A stretch of DNA of 40,896 nucleotides from Clostridiales bacterium (GTDB lineage Bacteria; Bacillota; Clostridia; Oscillospirales; Oscillospiraceae), in assembly GCA_022775085.1 (NCBI GenBank), contig JALFJQ010000029.1:1-40896 (forward strand), given 5' to 3'. The notes under the pieces were generated by a model. The model was not told the DNA's origin, did no database searches, and worked only from the letters and a program-made list of their open reading frames with translations. The translations under genes were made by a program, and so were the position numbers. This document shows positions 1 to 8,372 of the stretch, piece by piece (within the stretch, counting starts at the first letter, position 1; each line of letters opens with the position of its first letter).

Positions 1-318
1 AATTCTCGATAAAAATGTTCAATTTTTATCGAGAAGGCACCGCCTGATGGCGTTGCCGAATATGTGATTTTCGGAATAGAAAATCACATATTCCCGTCTC
101 ATATGATTCTCTAATAAAATGTTTAATCCGGATTGATTAAACATTTTAAAAGAGAATCATACTAATTCTTGATAAAAAGATTTAATCAGCAGCGCAGGGA
201 TATTGGTGCAAGACAAGGCGGAGGAACGCAGCCATACTGTATGTATGGCAAGTGACGATAACGCAGTATTGCACCAATAGACCAAGCTGATATTAAAGAT
301 TTTAATCAAGAATTAGTA
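1..318. repeat. Multi-hairpin interspersed repeat (family A), left copy
   Basis: No gene lies before 364. The stretch is a chain of inverted repeats. Positions 3-16 pair perfectly with 22-35 (14 bp). 36-44 pair with 49-57 with one mismatch. 58-72 pair perfectly with 79-93 (15 bp). 103-128 pair with 135-160 apart from a three-base bulge. 161-190 pair imperfectly with 286-317, enclosing smaller stems at 201-211/269-279 and 231-237/243-249. The first 135 bases recur exactly at 40762-40896. A structured dispersed element, perhaps non-autonomous and mobile or transcribed, is the likely reading. No transposase or open frame is inside. Confidence 0.8.
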
Positions 319-333
319 TCAGTATAAACAAGT

Positions 334-359
334 ACTGCCCTGCCAATTGGCAGGGCAGT
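334..359. terminator. Hairpin terminator after the LtaS-like gene
   Basis: An 11-bp perfect stem (ACTGCCCTGCC and its complement) with an AATT loop lies just past the stop of the minus-strand gene ending at 364. The T-run (TTTTTCT) is on the plus-strand side. On the minus strand the hairpin is followed only by ACTTGTTT, so termination of the minus-strand operon may be partial. Confidence 0.6.
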
Positions 360-363
360 TTTT

Positions 364-2370
364 CTATTGCATTGCCGCAGACAGGTAATTGAAGTAATCC
401 GTCTGCTGGACTTCCCAGGAGTAGTGGATCTTGTTCTGCACCAGCGCCTTGACCCGCTCCACATAGCCATCCTCCACGCTGACACCCTCGGCGGGGGTGA
501 ATTTCCCGGTCCCCGGGTCGTACAGGCCCTTGTCCGTTTTCCATGTGGAATCATACCACAGCACCAGCGGTTCCGCCTCCGAAAACACATCCCGTCCCAC
601 CAGCAGCCGGGAGTCATACTCCACGCCGAACAGATTGGAAAGGGTTGGAAGAATGTCCAGACTGTAGGTTGGCGTGTCAACGGCGATGCCTTTCCCTTCC
701 AGACATCCGCTCCACAGGATCAGGGCGTTGTGATCCCGCTCGGCGTTGTTTTTGGGCTTGTAGCCATACAGCTCCTCTACGTAATCCTTCTGATTGTCCC
801 AGGTCGCGCTCTTTTCCAGCGCGTAGGGGTAGTGGTCGGCAGTCAGGACGATCACCGTATCGTCGGCAATCCCCGCTTCCTCCAGCTGCCCCACCAGAGA
901 TTCCATGGCGTATTCCAGTTCCAGCTGGCAGGCATAGTAGGCTTTTACCTTATCGGAATAAGGCAGATTCTGCACCGCGTCGATGTTCTTCCGGGACATG
1001 GCGTTGCCGTCGGTGGTATAGCGGGCGTGACCGCTGACGGTCATGTAGTACACGCTGAAAGGCTGCTGCTCAATATACAACGGCACGGTGAAGTCCATCA
1101 TTTCCCTGTCGCTCTCCGGCCAGACCTCACGAACGCCCGCTTCCATGCCGTTGTGCATACCCATGAAAGAATCGTAGCCATAGTAGGTATGGGTCTTGTT
1201 CCGGTCATAGAAGGTATACAGGTGGTTGTGGAAGGCCTGAGAATAGTAGCCCTCCTTCTGAAGCTGCTTGCCGATGGACAGGAACAAATCCTGCTGCCGC
1301 CCTTCCTTGATGGAATTGGTTCCGCTGGCAGATACCAGACCGGTCAGAATGGAGAATTCACCGGAGCTGGTGCTGCCGCCCCACATGGGTTGATAGAAAT
1401 CCGTGAACCGGATTCCTTCATTGGCAAGGCGATAGAGCGTCGGCGTCAGTTCCGGATCGATCACATCGCCGGAGAAGGATTCCGCCGCGATGATGATCAG
1501 ATTTTTTCCCTTAAAAAGCCCTGTATATTCATTTTTCAGCGTAGGGCTTACGGTGTTGACGTATCTATGGACAGCAGCCACCCGGCTGTTGCTCTCCTCC
1601 TCCGCCAGCTGAGCAAAGTCAAAGTCCATCACATTCGGTTCATAGACCACCGGCTCTGTCTCATCCGGCTCTTGGGATTCCGTGGGGATCTGCTCGGATA
1701 CCGGCAGCTCCGTCTCCAGAACGACGAAATCCCCCTGGGCATCTCCGCTGCCGCTGCCTCGGCTCAGATCCAGCGTCATGCCCACATTCAGTCCGAAGCA
1801 GTGGATGGCACTGTCCAGATTGTAATCCGTGGTCAGCCGGGCGGCGTCGGTTCCCAGTCCAAACACCAGACCGAAGGCCAGTGCGTAGGCCGCCGCCGTA
1901 GCTGCTGCGGCAGTCCCCTGAAGGCGCCAGCCGGTTTTCACCGGGGCAGCCAGCAGGGCATAGGCAAATACCGGCAGAAGAAACACAAGGATCCGCCAGA
2001 AATCCCGCGCCACCAGCGCCAGCACCACGTCCGCAAAATCGGTGGCTACGCCCTTTGCGCCTCCCAGCAGCGTGCCGAGGCCCATAAAGGAAACGTAGGC
2101 ATCGGTGACAAAATACTCCACGATATACAGCACTGTCACCAGGGCCATGACCCCGACGGATACCCATTTCCCCCATTTTTTCCCGGAGAAAAAGCCGAAA
2201 ATCAGTCCCAGGATCCCGCCGAAGCCCAGCGCGAAGCACACCAGCGTCAAATACCGCGGCAGATTGACCGTATCCACCGTCCACAAATGCAGCAGGCTCT
2301 CACACCAGAGTACCGCAACTACGGTAAACAGCCACACCGGAATGGGACACTTCCCCAATTTATTTCGCAT
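364..2370 (-). CDS. LtaS-like phosphoglycerol transferase / sulfatase-fold membrane enzyme
   Basis: This 668-residue membrane enzyme belongs to the LtaS/MdoB branch of the alkaline phosphatase superfamily, which moves glycerol-phosphate from phosphatidylglycerol onto lipoteichoic acid or related envelope polymers outside the cell. About five hydrophobic segments fill residues 12-175. A linker follows, then the extracellular sulfatase domain at about 288-600. By comparison with LtaS the metal and catalytic residues are Glu297 (AAESFSG), Thr334 or a neighbouring Ser (GGSTSSGEF), and Asp512-His513 (TADHYPY). The length is normal for LtaS. The ATG follows AAGGAGAGG at good spacing and lies 12 bases after ricT, so it is the last gene of a holB-ricT operon. 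The polymer made is not certain; a family paralogue acting on another glycolipid is possible. Confidence 0.85.
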   Translation of the reverse strand: MRNKLGKCPIPVWLFTVVAVLWCESLLHLWTVDTVNLPRYLTLVCFALGFGGILGLIFGFFSGKKWGKWVSVGVMALVTVLYIVEYFVTDAYVSFMGLGTLLGGAKGVATDFADVVLALVARDFWRILVFLLPVFAYALLAAPVKTGWRLQGTAAAATAAAYALAFGLVFGLGTDAARLTTDYNLDSAIHCFGLNVGMTLDLSRGSGSGDAQGDFVVLETELPVSEQIPTESQEPDETEPVVYEPNVMDFDFAQLAEEESNSRVAAVHRYVNTVSPTLKNEYTGLFKGKNLIIIAAESFSGDVIDPELTPTLYRLANEGIRFTDFYQPMWGGSTSSGEFSILTGLVSASGTNSIKEGRQQDLFLSIGKQLQKEGYYSQAFHNHLYTFYDRNKTHTYYGYDSFMGMHNGMEAGVREVWPESDREMMDFTVPLYIEQQPFSVYYMTVSGHARYTTDGNAMSRKNIDAVQNLPYSDKVKAYYACQLELEYAMESLVGQLEEAGIADDTVIVLTADHYPYALEKSATWDNQKDYVEELYGYKPKNNAERDHNALILWSGCLEGKGIAVDTPTYSLDILPTLSNLFGVEYDSRLLVGRDVFSEAEPLVLWYDSTWKTDKGLYDPGTGKFTPAEGVSVEDGYVERVKALVQNKIHYSWEVQQTDYFNYLSAAMQ

Positions 2371-2382
2371 TTTGGCCTCTCC

Positions 2383-3612
2383 TTACGTGGTTTCCTGTCC
2401 GCCGCCCTGGGCCTTCGGCTTTCTGCGGCGGTAATTGGGACGACGGCGGGATGGCTTCTTTTCGGGGCGCTCCTGGTTCTCCGCTTCGGCGGCAGACTCC
2501 GGCTTCTGCCGGGGCTTCTCCTGCTTGGGAGGCTGCTCCTGCTTCTGCTCCTTGGAGCTGTCGTTCTGGGGTTTGCGGCGGCGGCGGTTGGCAGCAGGCT
2601 TCTGCTGCTCCGTTTCTTCCTCCATCTCCGTCACCACGGACTCGGTGCTGTAACGGAAGCGGATCGGTTCCAGCACCATCGTCTGCTCCGTTTCTTCCTT
2701 CCGCACCCGCTTGCCGTTGCCGGAAATAGGCGCCAGATCTGCCGGGACCGGCGGGTCATTTTTCTTAGCCTTGCCGCTGCGCAGCACCGCGATGTCGGCG
2801 TTGGCAAAGACGCTCACCGTCTCCGGGTTGTCCTCCATGCGCACCTTCACCCGCTGACGCAGAAGGTCCAGCTCCACCACGGTGCCCCGGCCCTCAGGGG
2901 TATCCACAAAGGATTCCAGTCTGGGGCTTGTGCGGATCAGATCCTCATAGGCATCCTGCTCGTATTTGAGGCAGCACATCAGTCTGCCGCAGGTACCGGA
3001 AATCTTGGTAGGATTCAGAGAAAGATTCTGGGTTTTCGCCATCTTGATGGACACCGGCTGGAAATCGTCCAGGAAGCTGGCACAGCAGAAGGGACGGCCG
3101 CAGATGCCCAGGCCTCCCACCATCTTTGCCTTATCCCGGACACCGATCTGCCGCAGCTCGATGCGGGTATGGAACACGGAGGCCAGATTCTTCACCAGCT
3201 CCCGGAAATCCACCCGCTCGTCGGCCGTGAAATAGAACAGGATCTTGCTGCCGTCAAAGGCCACCTCCGCCGATACCAGCTGCATATCCAGCCCATGCTC
3301 CCCAATCTTCTGCATACAGACATCGTAAGCTTTTTTCTCCTTGGCCCGATTGTCCGCCGCGACGCGCTCATCCTGAGCCGTGGCCTTGCGCAGAACCTTG
3401 CGCAGAGGGGCCACCACGTCCTTCTGGGCAATGGTGTGGTTGCTGCCGGCACAGATGCCGTACTCCGCCCCTCGGGCCGTATCAATAATCACATGGTCCC
3501 CGGTCTGAAAGGTTTTCCCATCCGGGTCAAAATAGTAGATTTTCTGTCCGGGGCGGAACTGGATGTCCACGACCTCCACCTGCTCCGGCAAATTGTTCTG
3601 TTCCTGTTCCAT
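2383..3612 (-). CDS. ricT: RicT/YaaT PSP1-domain protein with long basic tail
   Basis: RicT is part of the RicA-RicF-RicT (Y) complex that in Bacillus directs RNase Y-dependent mRNA maturation and affects sporulation and competence. The PSP1 domain covers about residues 15-230 and carries the family cysteine clusters ICGRPFCC (Cys171, 176, 177) and CGRLMCC (Cys208, 213, 214). The start at 3612 is chosen because AAGGAG sits six bases before this ATG; an in-frame ATG 33 bases upstream lacks a ribosome site. It follows holB, as in Bacillus. The 409 residues exceed the roughly 275 of Bacillus YaaT. The extra C-terminal part (about 300-409) is rich in Lys, Arg, Gln and Glu, with RRRR and RRR clusters, and looks disordered and possibly RNA-binding. 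Confidence 0.92.
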   Translation of the reverse strand: MEQEQNNLPEQVEVVDIQFRPGQKIYYFDPDGKTFQTGDHVIIDTARGAEYGICAGSNHTIAQKDVVAPLRKVLRKATAQDERVAADNRAKEKKAYDVCMQKIGEHGLDMQLVSAEVAFDGSKILFYFTADERVDFRELVKNLASVFHTRIELRQIGVRDKAKMVGGLGICGRPFCCASFLDDFQPVSIKMAKTQNLSLNPTKISGTCGRLMCCLKYEQDAYEDLIRTSPRLESFVDTPEGRGTVVELDLLRQRVKVRMEDNPETVSVFANADIAVLRSGKAKKNDPPVPADLAPISGNGKRVRKEETEQTMVLEPIRFRYSTESVVTEMEEETEQQKPAANRRRRKPQNDSSKEQKQEQPPKQEKPRQKPESAAEAENQERPEKKPSRRRPNYRRRKPKAQGGGQETT

Positions 3613-3676
3613 AAACACTCCTTGTACCATCCGTTGAACGCCCACAGGGGAACGTTATCGCCCCCCGTCGGCGAAG

Positions 3677-4630
3677 TTATCTCAATTCCCAGCTCAGCCA
3701 GCCGCAGACCGCTCCGGGGGAAATGTTGCCAAGCGTATAATCCAGCGCTTTCTTGAGAGCGGTGACGCCGCTGTACAGCTCCGCTGCCGTCCGGTGCCGG
3801 GCCAGTTCCCGGGACAGAGCGGACACCGTCCCGCCGCCGCTGCGGCTCATGAGGGCACCCTCCAGGATTTCCAGCCACTGCTGTAAAATCTCCGTCAGAG
3901 CCTCCCGCTTCCATTTTTCCATGGGCACCAGAACCTGTGTCAGCAGCAGCGCGTCGCGCCTGGCAAAGGCCTCCGCGAACTGCGCCGTCTGGGGCGGTAT
4001 TTCCGCGCCTCCCGCCAAAAGCGTCCGGGCCTGCCCCAGAAAGCCGCCGCTGCGCAGAATCGCCGCGTCAATATCCTCGGAGGATGCCTTCGGAAAGTCC
4101 TCATGGAGCTGCTTTCTCAGAATTTCCGGGGACAGCGCCAGCATTTTCAGTTCTGTACACCGGGAACGCACCGTGGGCAGCAGCTTATCCGGGTTATCCG
4201 TCAGCAGCAGGAACACGCCGTAGGCAGGCGGCTCCTCCAGTACCTTCAGCAGAGCGTTCTGGCCGGGGACGCCCATGTCCTGTGCCCGGGGAAACTGGTA
4301 GATTTTATGGTCAGACTCGTTGGGCTGGATGAACATATCCGCCCTCGCCTGCCGGATCAGCTCCACCGGCACGGTTTTCCTCTCCGGGTCATCCACGATG
4401 ATGTAGTCCGGGTGGTTCCCGTCCTGCACCTTACGGCAGGGGGCGCAGGCCATACAGGGCTTGTCCTTGCCCTGACACAGGATCGCCGCCGCCAGAAGCC
4501 GCGCCAGCGTGCGCTTGCCGGAACCCAAAGGCCCGGAAATCAGATAGCAGTGGGAAATATGGCCTTTTGCCAGACTTTCTGTCAGATTTTCCTTCAGCCG
4601 CTCATTGCCGAGTAACCCATCAAAGCCCAT
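3677..4630 (-). CDS. holB: DNA polymerase III delta' subunit
   Basis: Delta' is the non-ATPase clamp-loader subunit needed to load the sliding clamp during replication. The 317-residue protein has a P-loop-like motif GPLGSGKR at residues 33-40, the four-cysteine zinc module at Cys52, 59, 62 and 65, and a TDNPDKLLPTVRSRC stretch containing the SRC motif of AAA+ clamp loaders. ATG is preceded by AGGAGGTGG. It is the first gene of a holB-ricT-LtaS-like operon. The gap to ricT is 64 bases. A promoter is visible just upstream. Confidence 0.93.
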   Translation of the reverse strand: MGFDGLLGNERLKENLTESLAKGHISHCYLISGPLGSGKRTLARLLAAAILCQGKDKPCMACAPCRKVQDGNHPDYIIVDDPERKTVPVELIRQARADMFIQPNESDHKIYQFPRAQDMGVPGQNALLKVLEEPPAYGVFLLLTDNPDKLLPTVRSRCTELKMLALSPEILRKQLHEDFPKASSEDIDAAILRSGGFLGQARTLLAGGAEIPPQTAQFAEAFARRDALLLTQVLVPMEKWKREALTEILQQWLEILEGALMSRSGGGTVSALSRELARHRTAAELYSGVTALKKALDYTLGNISPGAVCGWLSWELR

Positions 4631-4655
4631 ATCCCCACCTCCTCATTAAAGCCTA

Positions 4656-4684
4656 ATTGTATCACACTTCTTTGTAAAAGTAAA
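4656..4684 (-). promoter_or_regulatory. Sigma-A-type promoter for holB operon
   Basis: On the minus strand TTTACT and TACAAT are separated by 17 bases, about 26 bases before the holB start codon. The -10 is good and the -35 is moderate. No other plausible promoter is seen between the repeat and holB. Confidence 0.6.
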
Positions 4685-4698
4685 ACATTTCCCGCTGA

Positions 4699-4735
4699 CA
4701 AATGATTGTCAACTGTCAATCAACTGTCAATTAAG
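4699..4735. repeat. Short GTCAACT repeat tract
   Basis: Near-tandem copies of TCAACTGTCAA lie upstream of the holB promoter. The same short unit recurs at 14228-14270. No function is evident. Confidence 0.55.
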
Positions 4736-4899
4736 GCAACACCGCATAATGGAGCAAGGAGATTCGGCGAGAGATTTTGGTCCAAGCGAAAGTATGGAAA
4801 ATGCGGGAATACTGGATGTATTTCCCATTTTTCATGCTGCACGATTGGGGCAAAAGATCCGCCGAAGCCCGCTGCTCCTATTGTGCGGTGTTGCCTTAA
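4736..4899. repeat. MITE-like inverted-repeat element (family B), full copy
   Basis: The ends are inverted copies of AAGGCAACACCGCA (right end TGCGGTGTTGCCTT, with one T/C difference inside the longer arm). The interior also folds back partly. A shorter, inverted copy lies at 31281-31377. It fills the gap between holB and the pyrophosphatase gene and holds no supported gene; small open frames crossing it lack ribosome sites and family features. Confidence 0.75.
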
Positions 4900-4902
4900 A
4901 TT

Positions 4903-6516
4903 TCAGCTCCACAAATCGGACAGCATGGGAATGACCTGCTTTTTTCGGCTCATGATCCGGGGCAGAAAGGCGGTATTGTCCTTGGGCACCACGTTGAATG
5001 CCTGCCGGATGGCCTCATCGTCGCCCACATACACGATCTGGGTGCCCTCCAGCATCACGTCCGTGGCCATCAGCAGCATGAGATCGAAGCCCTTCTCCTC
5101 CCTGTGCTGCCGCATCCGCTCCAAAATTTCGTCCTTCCGGCTCAGAACCCCCGCCGAGTCCACACAGGTCAGCTGGGCCACCGCCAGAGAGTGTCCCGCC
5201 ACATGGAATTCCTTGTAATCGGTAAACAGCATTTCCTCCACACTCTTGTGATCCACCGTGTTGGAGAACAGGATCTTGCCCAGCTCGTCCAGAGACACGT
5301 TGGCGATCCGTGCCATCCGCTCCGCCGTGCGGATGTCCCGCTGTGTGCAGGTGGGGGACTTGAACATCAAAGTATCCGACAGGATTGCCGCTGCCATCAT
5401 CCCCGCCAGCCCCGCCGAGGGCATCAGGCCCCGATCCTGGAACATACTGGCAATGATGGTATTGGTGGAGCCCACCGGCTCGTTGCGCACATAGATTGGG
5501 CTGCTGGTCTGCACATCCGCCAGACGGTGATGGTCAATGATCTCCAAAATCTCCGCCTGGTCAAGGCCCAGCACAGACTGGGACGCCTCATTATGATCCA
5601 CCAGCACCACCCGTTTCCTCCGGGGACGCAGCAGATGATACCGGGTCAGAATGCCTACGACCTTTTCCTTCATGTCCAGAATAGGATAGCTGGGATGGCG
5701 GTATTTCAGCACCACCTCACGGACGTCGTCCACCCGGTCGTTGAGGTGGAAGCAGATCAGACCCTTGGTGTTGCAGATGCGGCCCACGGGGGTAGACTGG
5801 AACAGGAGCCTGCTTGCCCGATAGGCATCGAAAGGCGTGGTAATAATGACCGTTTCCGTGGGGAAGTCCCGCAGCTCCGGCGGCAGGGCCGCCTGACACA
5901 GCACCAGGCAGCTGACATTCATTTCCAAAGCCCTGCGGATCATATCCGGCTGGTGTCCGCACAGGACAATGGACTCCTTCTTCTGGAACAGCAGGTTTTC
6001 CTGATCCTGAGGCAGGGCAATGACCACCTCGCCGGTGATGGTATCCGTATTCTCCCCAGCCTCATTGAGAATCCTTCCTTCCAGCACGGACAGCAGGTTA
6101 AACAGAGGCACCTCCTCCAGCATCCCGGAGGTAATGCCGGACATATTGTAGCTGGCGATGTCCGTCCGGGACAGGATGCCGTAGAGGGTGCCGTCCTCAT
6201 TGGCTACGGGCACGGAGGCGATGGCGGGATAGGCCGCGAATTCGTCCCAGGCCATGCTCACGGAAACACCGGTATTGAGAATGGGCGGGGTATCGAAATC
6301 CAGATCCCGCACCTGATTATAGAGGTTTGTGATCCGGTTGGGGGCCTGAAAGCCGAAACGGTCCAGCACAGACCGGGTCTCCTCGGAGATCTGGCCCAGG
6401 CAGGCAGGCTCATACTCCCGGTCGCCGCAGGCGTTGCGCAGGGCGGCATAGGCTATGGCCGCCACAATGGAATCGGTATCGGGGTTGCGGTGTCCGGTAA
6501 CGTAAATGGGATCCAT
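4903..6516 (-). CDS. ppaC: Manganese-dependent inorganic pyrophosphatase with CBS and DRTGG domains
   Basis: This family II pyrophosphatase hydrolyses cytosolic pyrophosphate to phosphate. The DHH domain begins with GHRNPDTDS (residues 8-16) and continues with VDHNEAS and the DHH motif in IIDHHRL. Between the two parts of the DHH domain lie two CBS domains flanking a DRTGG domain (about residues 70-300). In characterised relatives this block binds adenine nucleotides and, with DRTGG, diadenosine polyphosphates to control activity. A DHHA2 domain forms the C-terminus. The 537-residue length fits the regulated class. The start at 6516 is an ATG six bases after GGAGGTG; an in-frame GTG nine bases earlier overlaps that ribosome site and is rejected. 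It appears monocistronic, flanked by repeats. Confidence 0.94.
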   Translation of the reverse strand: MDPIYVTGHRNPDTDSIVAAIAYAALRNACGDREYEPACLGQISEETRSVLDRFGFQAPNRITNLYNQVRDLDFDTPPILNTGVSVSMAWDEFAAYPAIASVPVANEDGTLYGILSRTDIASYNMSGITSGMLEEVPLFNLLSVLEGRILNEAGENTDTITGEVVIALPQDQENLLFQKKESIVLCGHQPDMIRRALEMNVSCLVLCQAALPPELRDFPTETVIITTPFDAYRASRLLFQSTPVGRICNTKGLICFHLNDRVDDVREVVLKYRHPSYPILDMKEKVVGILTRYHLLRPRRKRVVLVDHNEASQSVLGLDQAEILEIIDHHRLADVQTSSPIYVRNEPVGSTNTIIASMFQDRGLMPSAGLAGMMAAAILSDTLMFKSPTCTQRDIRTAERMARIANVSLDELGKILFSNTVDHKSVEEMLFTDYKEFHVAGHSLAVAQLTCVDSAGVLSRKDEILERMRQHREEKGFDLMLLMATDVMLEGTQIVYVGDDEAIRQAFNVVPKDNTAFLPRIMSRKKQVIPMLSDLWS

Positions 6517-6544
6517 AGTTAGCACCTCCGGCGGAATAAAGTTG

Positions 6545-6886
6545 AAAGTTAAAAATTGGAATTTGGCGGGGATGCCCCCGCGGGCAATGCGTCACGAACG
6601 CTGGGCAATTGTCCTACATCCTTTGGGCCCCTCGACCATAAGCTGTCACGAAAGTTGGTATTTGTTGGTTTGTAACCGTAGGGGCCGATGCCCACATCGG
6701 CCCGCGGTAAAAGCACGCGATTATTTCAAATCTTCGGCGAATTCGTAACATTTACGAAAGGGGCGATGTGGGCATCGCCCCCTACGGTACTGGGTAACGA
6801 TACCGAGCGGTACCCAGTGGTGTAACGATACCAAACCGCCCCCGCACGCATTGCCCGCGGGGGCATCCCCGCAAATTCTTATTTAT
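6545..6886. repeat. Nested interspersed repeats (families C and D)
   Basis: The gap upstream of ppaC contains no gene. At both margins there are inverted copies of family D, recognisable by GGGGATGCCCCCGCGGGCAA (plus orientation near 6568, minus orientation near 6850). Between them, 6678-6787 is a family C unit bounded by inverted copies of CCGTAGGGGCCGATGCC-like ends. A second family C unit lies at 10209-10316. The arrangement looks like one repeat inserted within or beside another. Confidence 0.75.
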
Positions 6887-6957
6887 CAGCTGGGTTTTAT
6901 TATTTGTATATTATAGCCCAACGGGAAATAAATAGCAAGAAAAATCCCAGAAAAAGC

Positions 6958-6987
6958 AAAGGGGAAGCGGTAAAAAACCGCTTCCCG
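6958..6987 (-). terminator. Rho-independent terminator of the CapA-like gene
   Basis: Reading the minus strand just after the stop codon, GGGAAGCGGT and ACCGCTTCCC form a 10-bp stem around a T-rich loop. CTTTGCTTTTTC follows. Confidence 0.75.
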
Positions 6988-6988
6988 G

Positions 6989-8305
6989 TTATTTATCCTC
7001 TTCCTCTTTGATGGCGGTGCGCTCGTCGATTCTGGTCAGGGCATATTCCATACTGCTCTTGCAGGAATCCGTCACCTTGTCCAGGAAGTTGCCGTTATAG
7101 GCGGACAAGGCCGTGCCGATGCGAACCACCCGGCGGTCATTGTTGCCCACGCACTCATTTTCCCGGACAGTGTAAATGGGGTGCAGGGTGTAGTCCGTCA
7201 CCTTGGTGGTGCCGGCATTGGCATCCTTTGTGATCTCCAGGTCGAGAATCACCGAGTAGTTGGTAGCGCCACGGTCGGCTTCTCCGAAGAAGTCCCCCAG
7301 GGAATAGGCAACCAACGTGCCCGCGCTTTCGTCAAACTCAATGGGCTGCAGAGTATGAGGATGGGTTCCGAGGACAACGTCCACGCCGTTCTTCCGGAGC
7401 AGGGACACCAGCTGTTCCTGGGTTTTGCTGATGTCGTCGTTATACTCGCTGCCCCAGTGGAGCAGGGCGATGGTAAGATCCGGCTTTTCCTCCTCCATGG
7501 CTTTGAGGATGGAAGTAATGCGGGTCTTGTCGATTTCCTTATACTCCGTGGCGTAGTCGGTATACAGAATATTCACCAGTTCCTCGTTCCCGGCGGGCAT
7601 ACCCCGGCCGCCGAGGCCCTTGGTGAAGGCCACAAAGCCCACCTTCACGCCCTGAATCTCCGTCATGGTGTAGCCCTTGGATTTCTGGAACTCCTCAGAG
7701 GATGCGAAGGCGCCCACCGGCTCAATGCCTGCGGCACGGATGGCACGGAGCGTGGCTGTCAGGCCGTTGAGGCCGTTGTTGATGGCGCAGGAATTGGCCA
7801 TTTGCAGCAGATCCACACCGCAGCCCCGCAGCGCCGTCAGCAGCTCTGCCGGGGCGGAAGTCGTCTCCGTGCCGTAGGGTGCACCGCAGATGTTGCCCTC
7901 GAAATTCATCACCGTCAGGTCGGCATCCGACAGGATTGCGGCCACATCCTTAAACACAGGGCTGAAATCATAGCTGTTCACCGCCATACCGGCGTTTACC
8001 ACGCTGTCGGTGACGTTCAGGTCGCCTGCGGCCTTGATGTGAATGGTGGTGATGGGGCTTTTCTGGATCGGTGTTGTCTCCTTCGTTTCCTCGGTGGTGG
8101 GCACGGTCTGAACCTGCTGGGCAGGCTGGCCGTCTCCACCGTCCACGCTCTGGGTCAGCTTATAAATGCCCACGCCGCAGACTATCAGCAGCACCGCCGC
8201 CAGCGCCAGCGTCAGCCGCATCCGGCGCACCTGTGCCTGACGGCGTTTTCGCTGCGCTTCCCGTTTCTGTCGGCGCTTTTCCATTCCATCGTCCTGCTGC
8301 GGCAT
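6989..8305 (-). CDS. CapA-family (PGA_cap) membrane-anchored protein
   Basis: CapA-family proteins have a calcineurin-like phosphoesterase fold; the founding member acts in poly-gamma-glutamate capsule production, but many relatives have no known substrate. A very basic N-terminus (residues 8-30) precedes one membrane segment (about 31-50), so most of the 438 residues should be outside the cell. A Thr/Glu-rich linker leads to the catalytic-type domain from about residue 90 (AAGDLNVTDSV), with NFEGNICG, LLHWGSEY and GTHPHTLQ motifs typical of the family. The ATG at 8305 is preferred because GGAGG is seven bases upstream; an in-frame ATG six bases earlier touches the ribosome site. No capB, capC or capE neighbours are present, so capsule synthesis is not supported. 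Confidence 0.85.
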   Translation of the reverse strand: MPQQDDGMEKRRQKREAQRKRRQAQVRRMRLTLALAAVLLIVCGVGIYKLTQSVDGGDGQPAQQVQTVPTTEETKETTPIQKSPITTIHIKAAGDLNVTDSVVNAGMAVNSYDFSPVFKDVAAILSDADLTVMNFEGNICGAPYGTETTSAPAELLTALRGCGVDLLQMANSCAINNGLNGLTATLRAIRAAGIEPVGAFASSEEFQKSKGYTMTEIQGVKVGFVAFTKGLGGRGMPAGNEELVNILYTDYATEYKEIDKTRITSILKAMEEEKPDLTIALLHWGSEYNDDISKTQEQLVSLLRKNGVDVVLGTHPHTLQPIEFDESAGTLVAYSLGDFFGEADRGATNYSVILDLEITKDANAGTTKVTDYTLHPIYTVRENECVGNNDRRVVRIGTALSAYNGNFLDKVTDSCKSSMEYALTRIDERTAIKEEEDK

Positions 8306-8340
8306 GGTCATTCCTCCTCGCGTAGTACCTTTGATTCCCC

Positions 8341-8369
8341 ATTATACCCTATTTTCCCGGGTAAAACAA
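8341..8369 (-). promoter_or_regulatory. Sigma-A promoter for the CapA-like gene
   Basis: Minus-strand TTGTTT, 17 bases, TATAAT. It lies between the ribF stop and the capA-like start, indicating separate transcription although both genes point the same way. Confidence 0.7.
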
Positions 8370-8372
8370 GGT

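Noticed and set aside
367..3756. Very long plus-strand open frame opposite the LtaS-like and ricT genes
   Set aside because: Its composition follows from the GC-rich codons of the opposite genes; it has no ribosome site or family motifs.
4749..5218. Small plus-strand genes over the family B repeat
   Set aside because: They lie within the inverted repeat and the end of ppaC, with no ribosome site or recognisable product.
6989..8305. Poly-gamma-glutamate capsule operon
   Set aside because: Only the CapA-like protein is present; its neighbours are repeats, ribF and ppaC.
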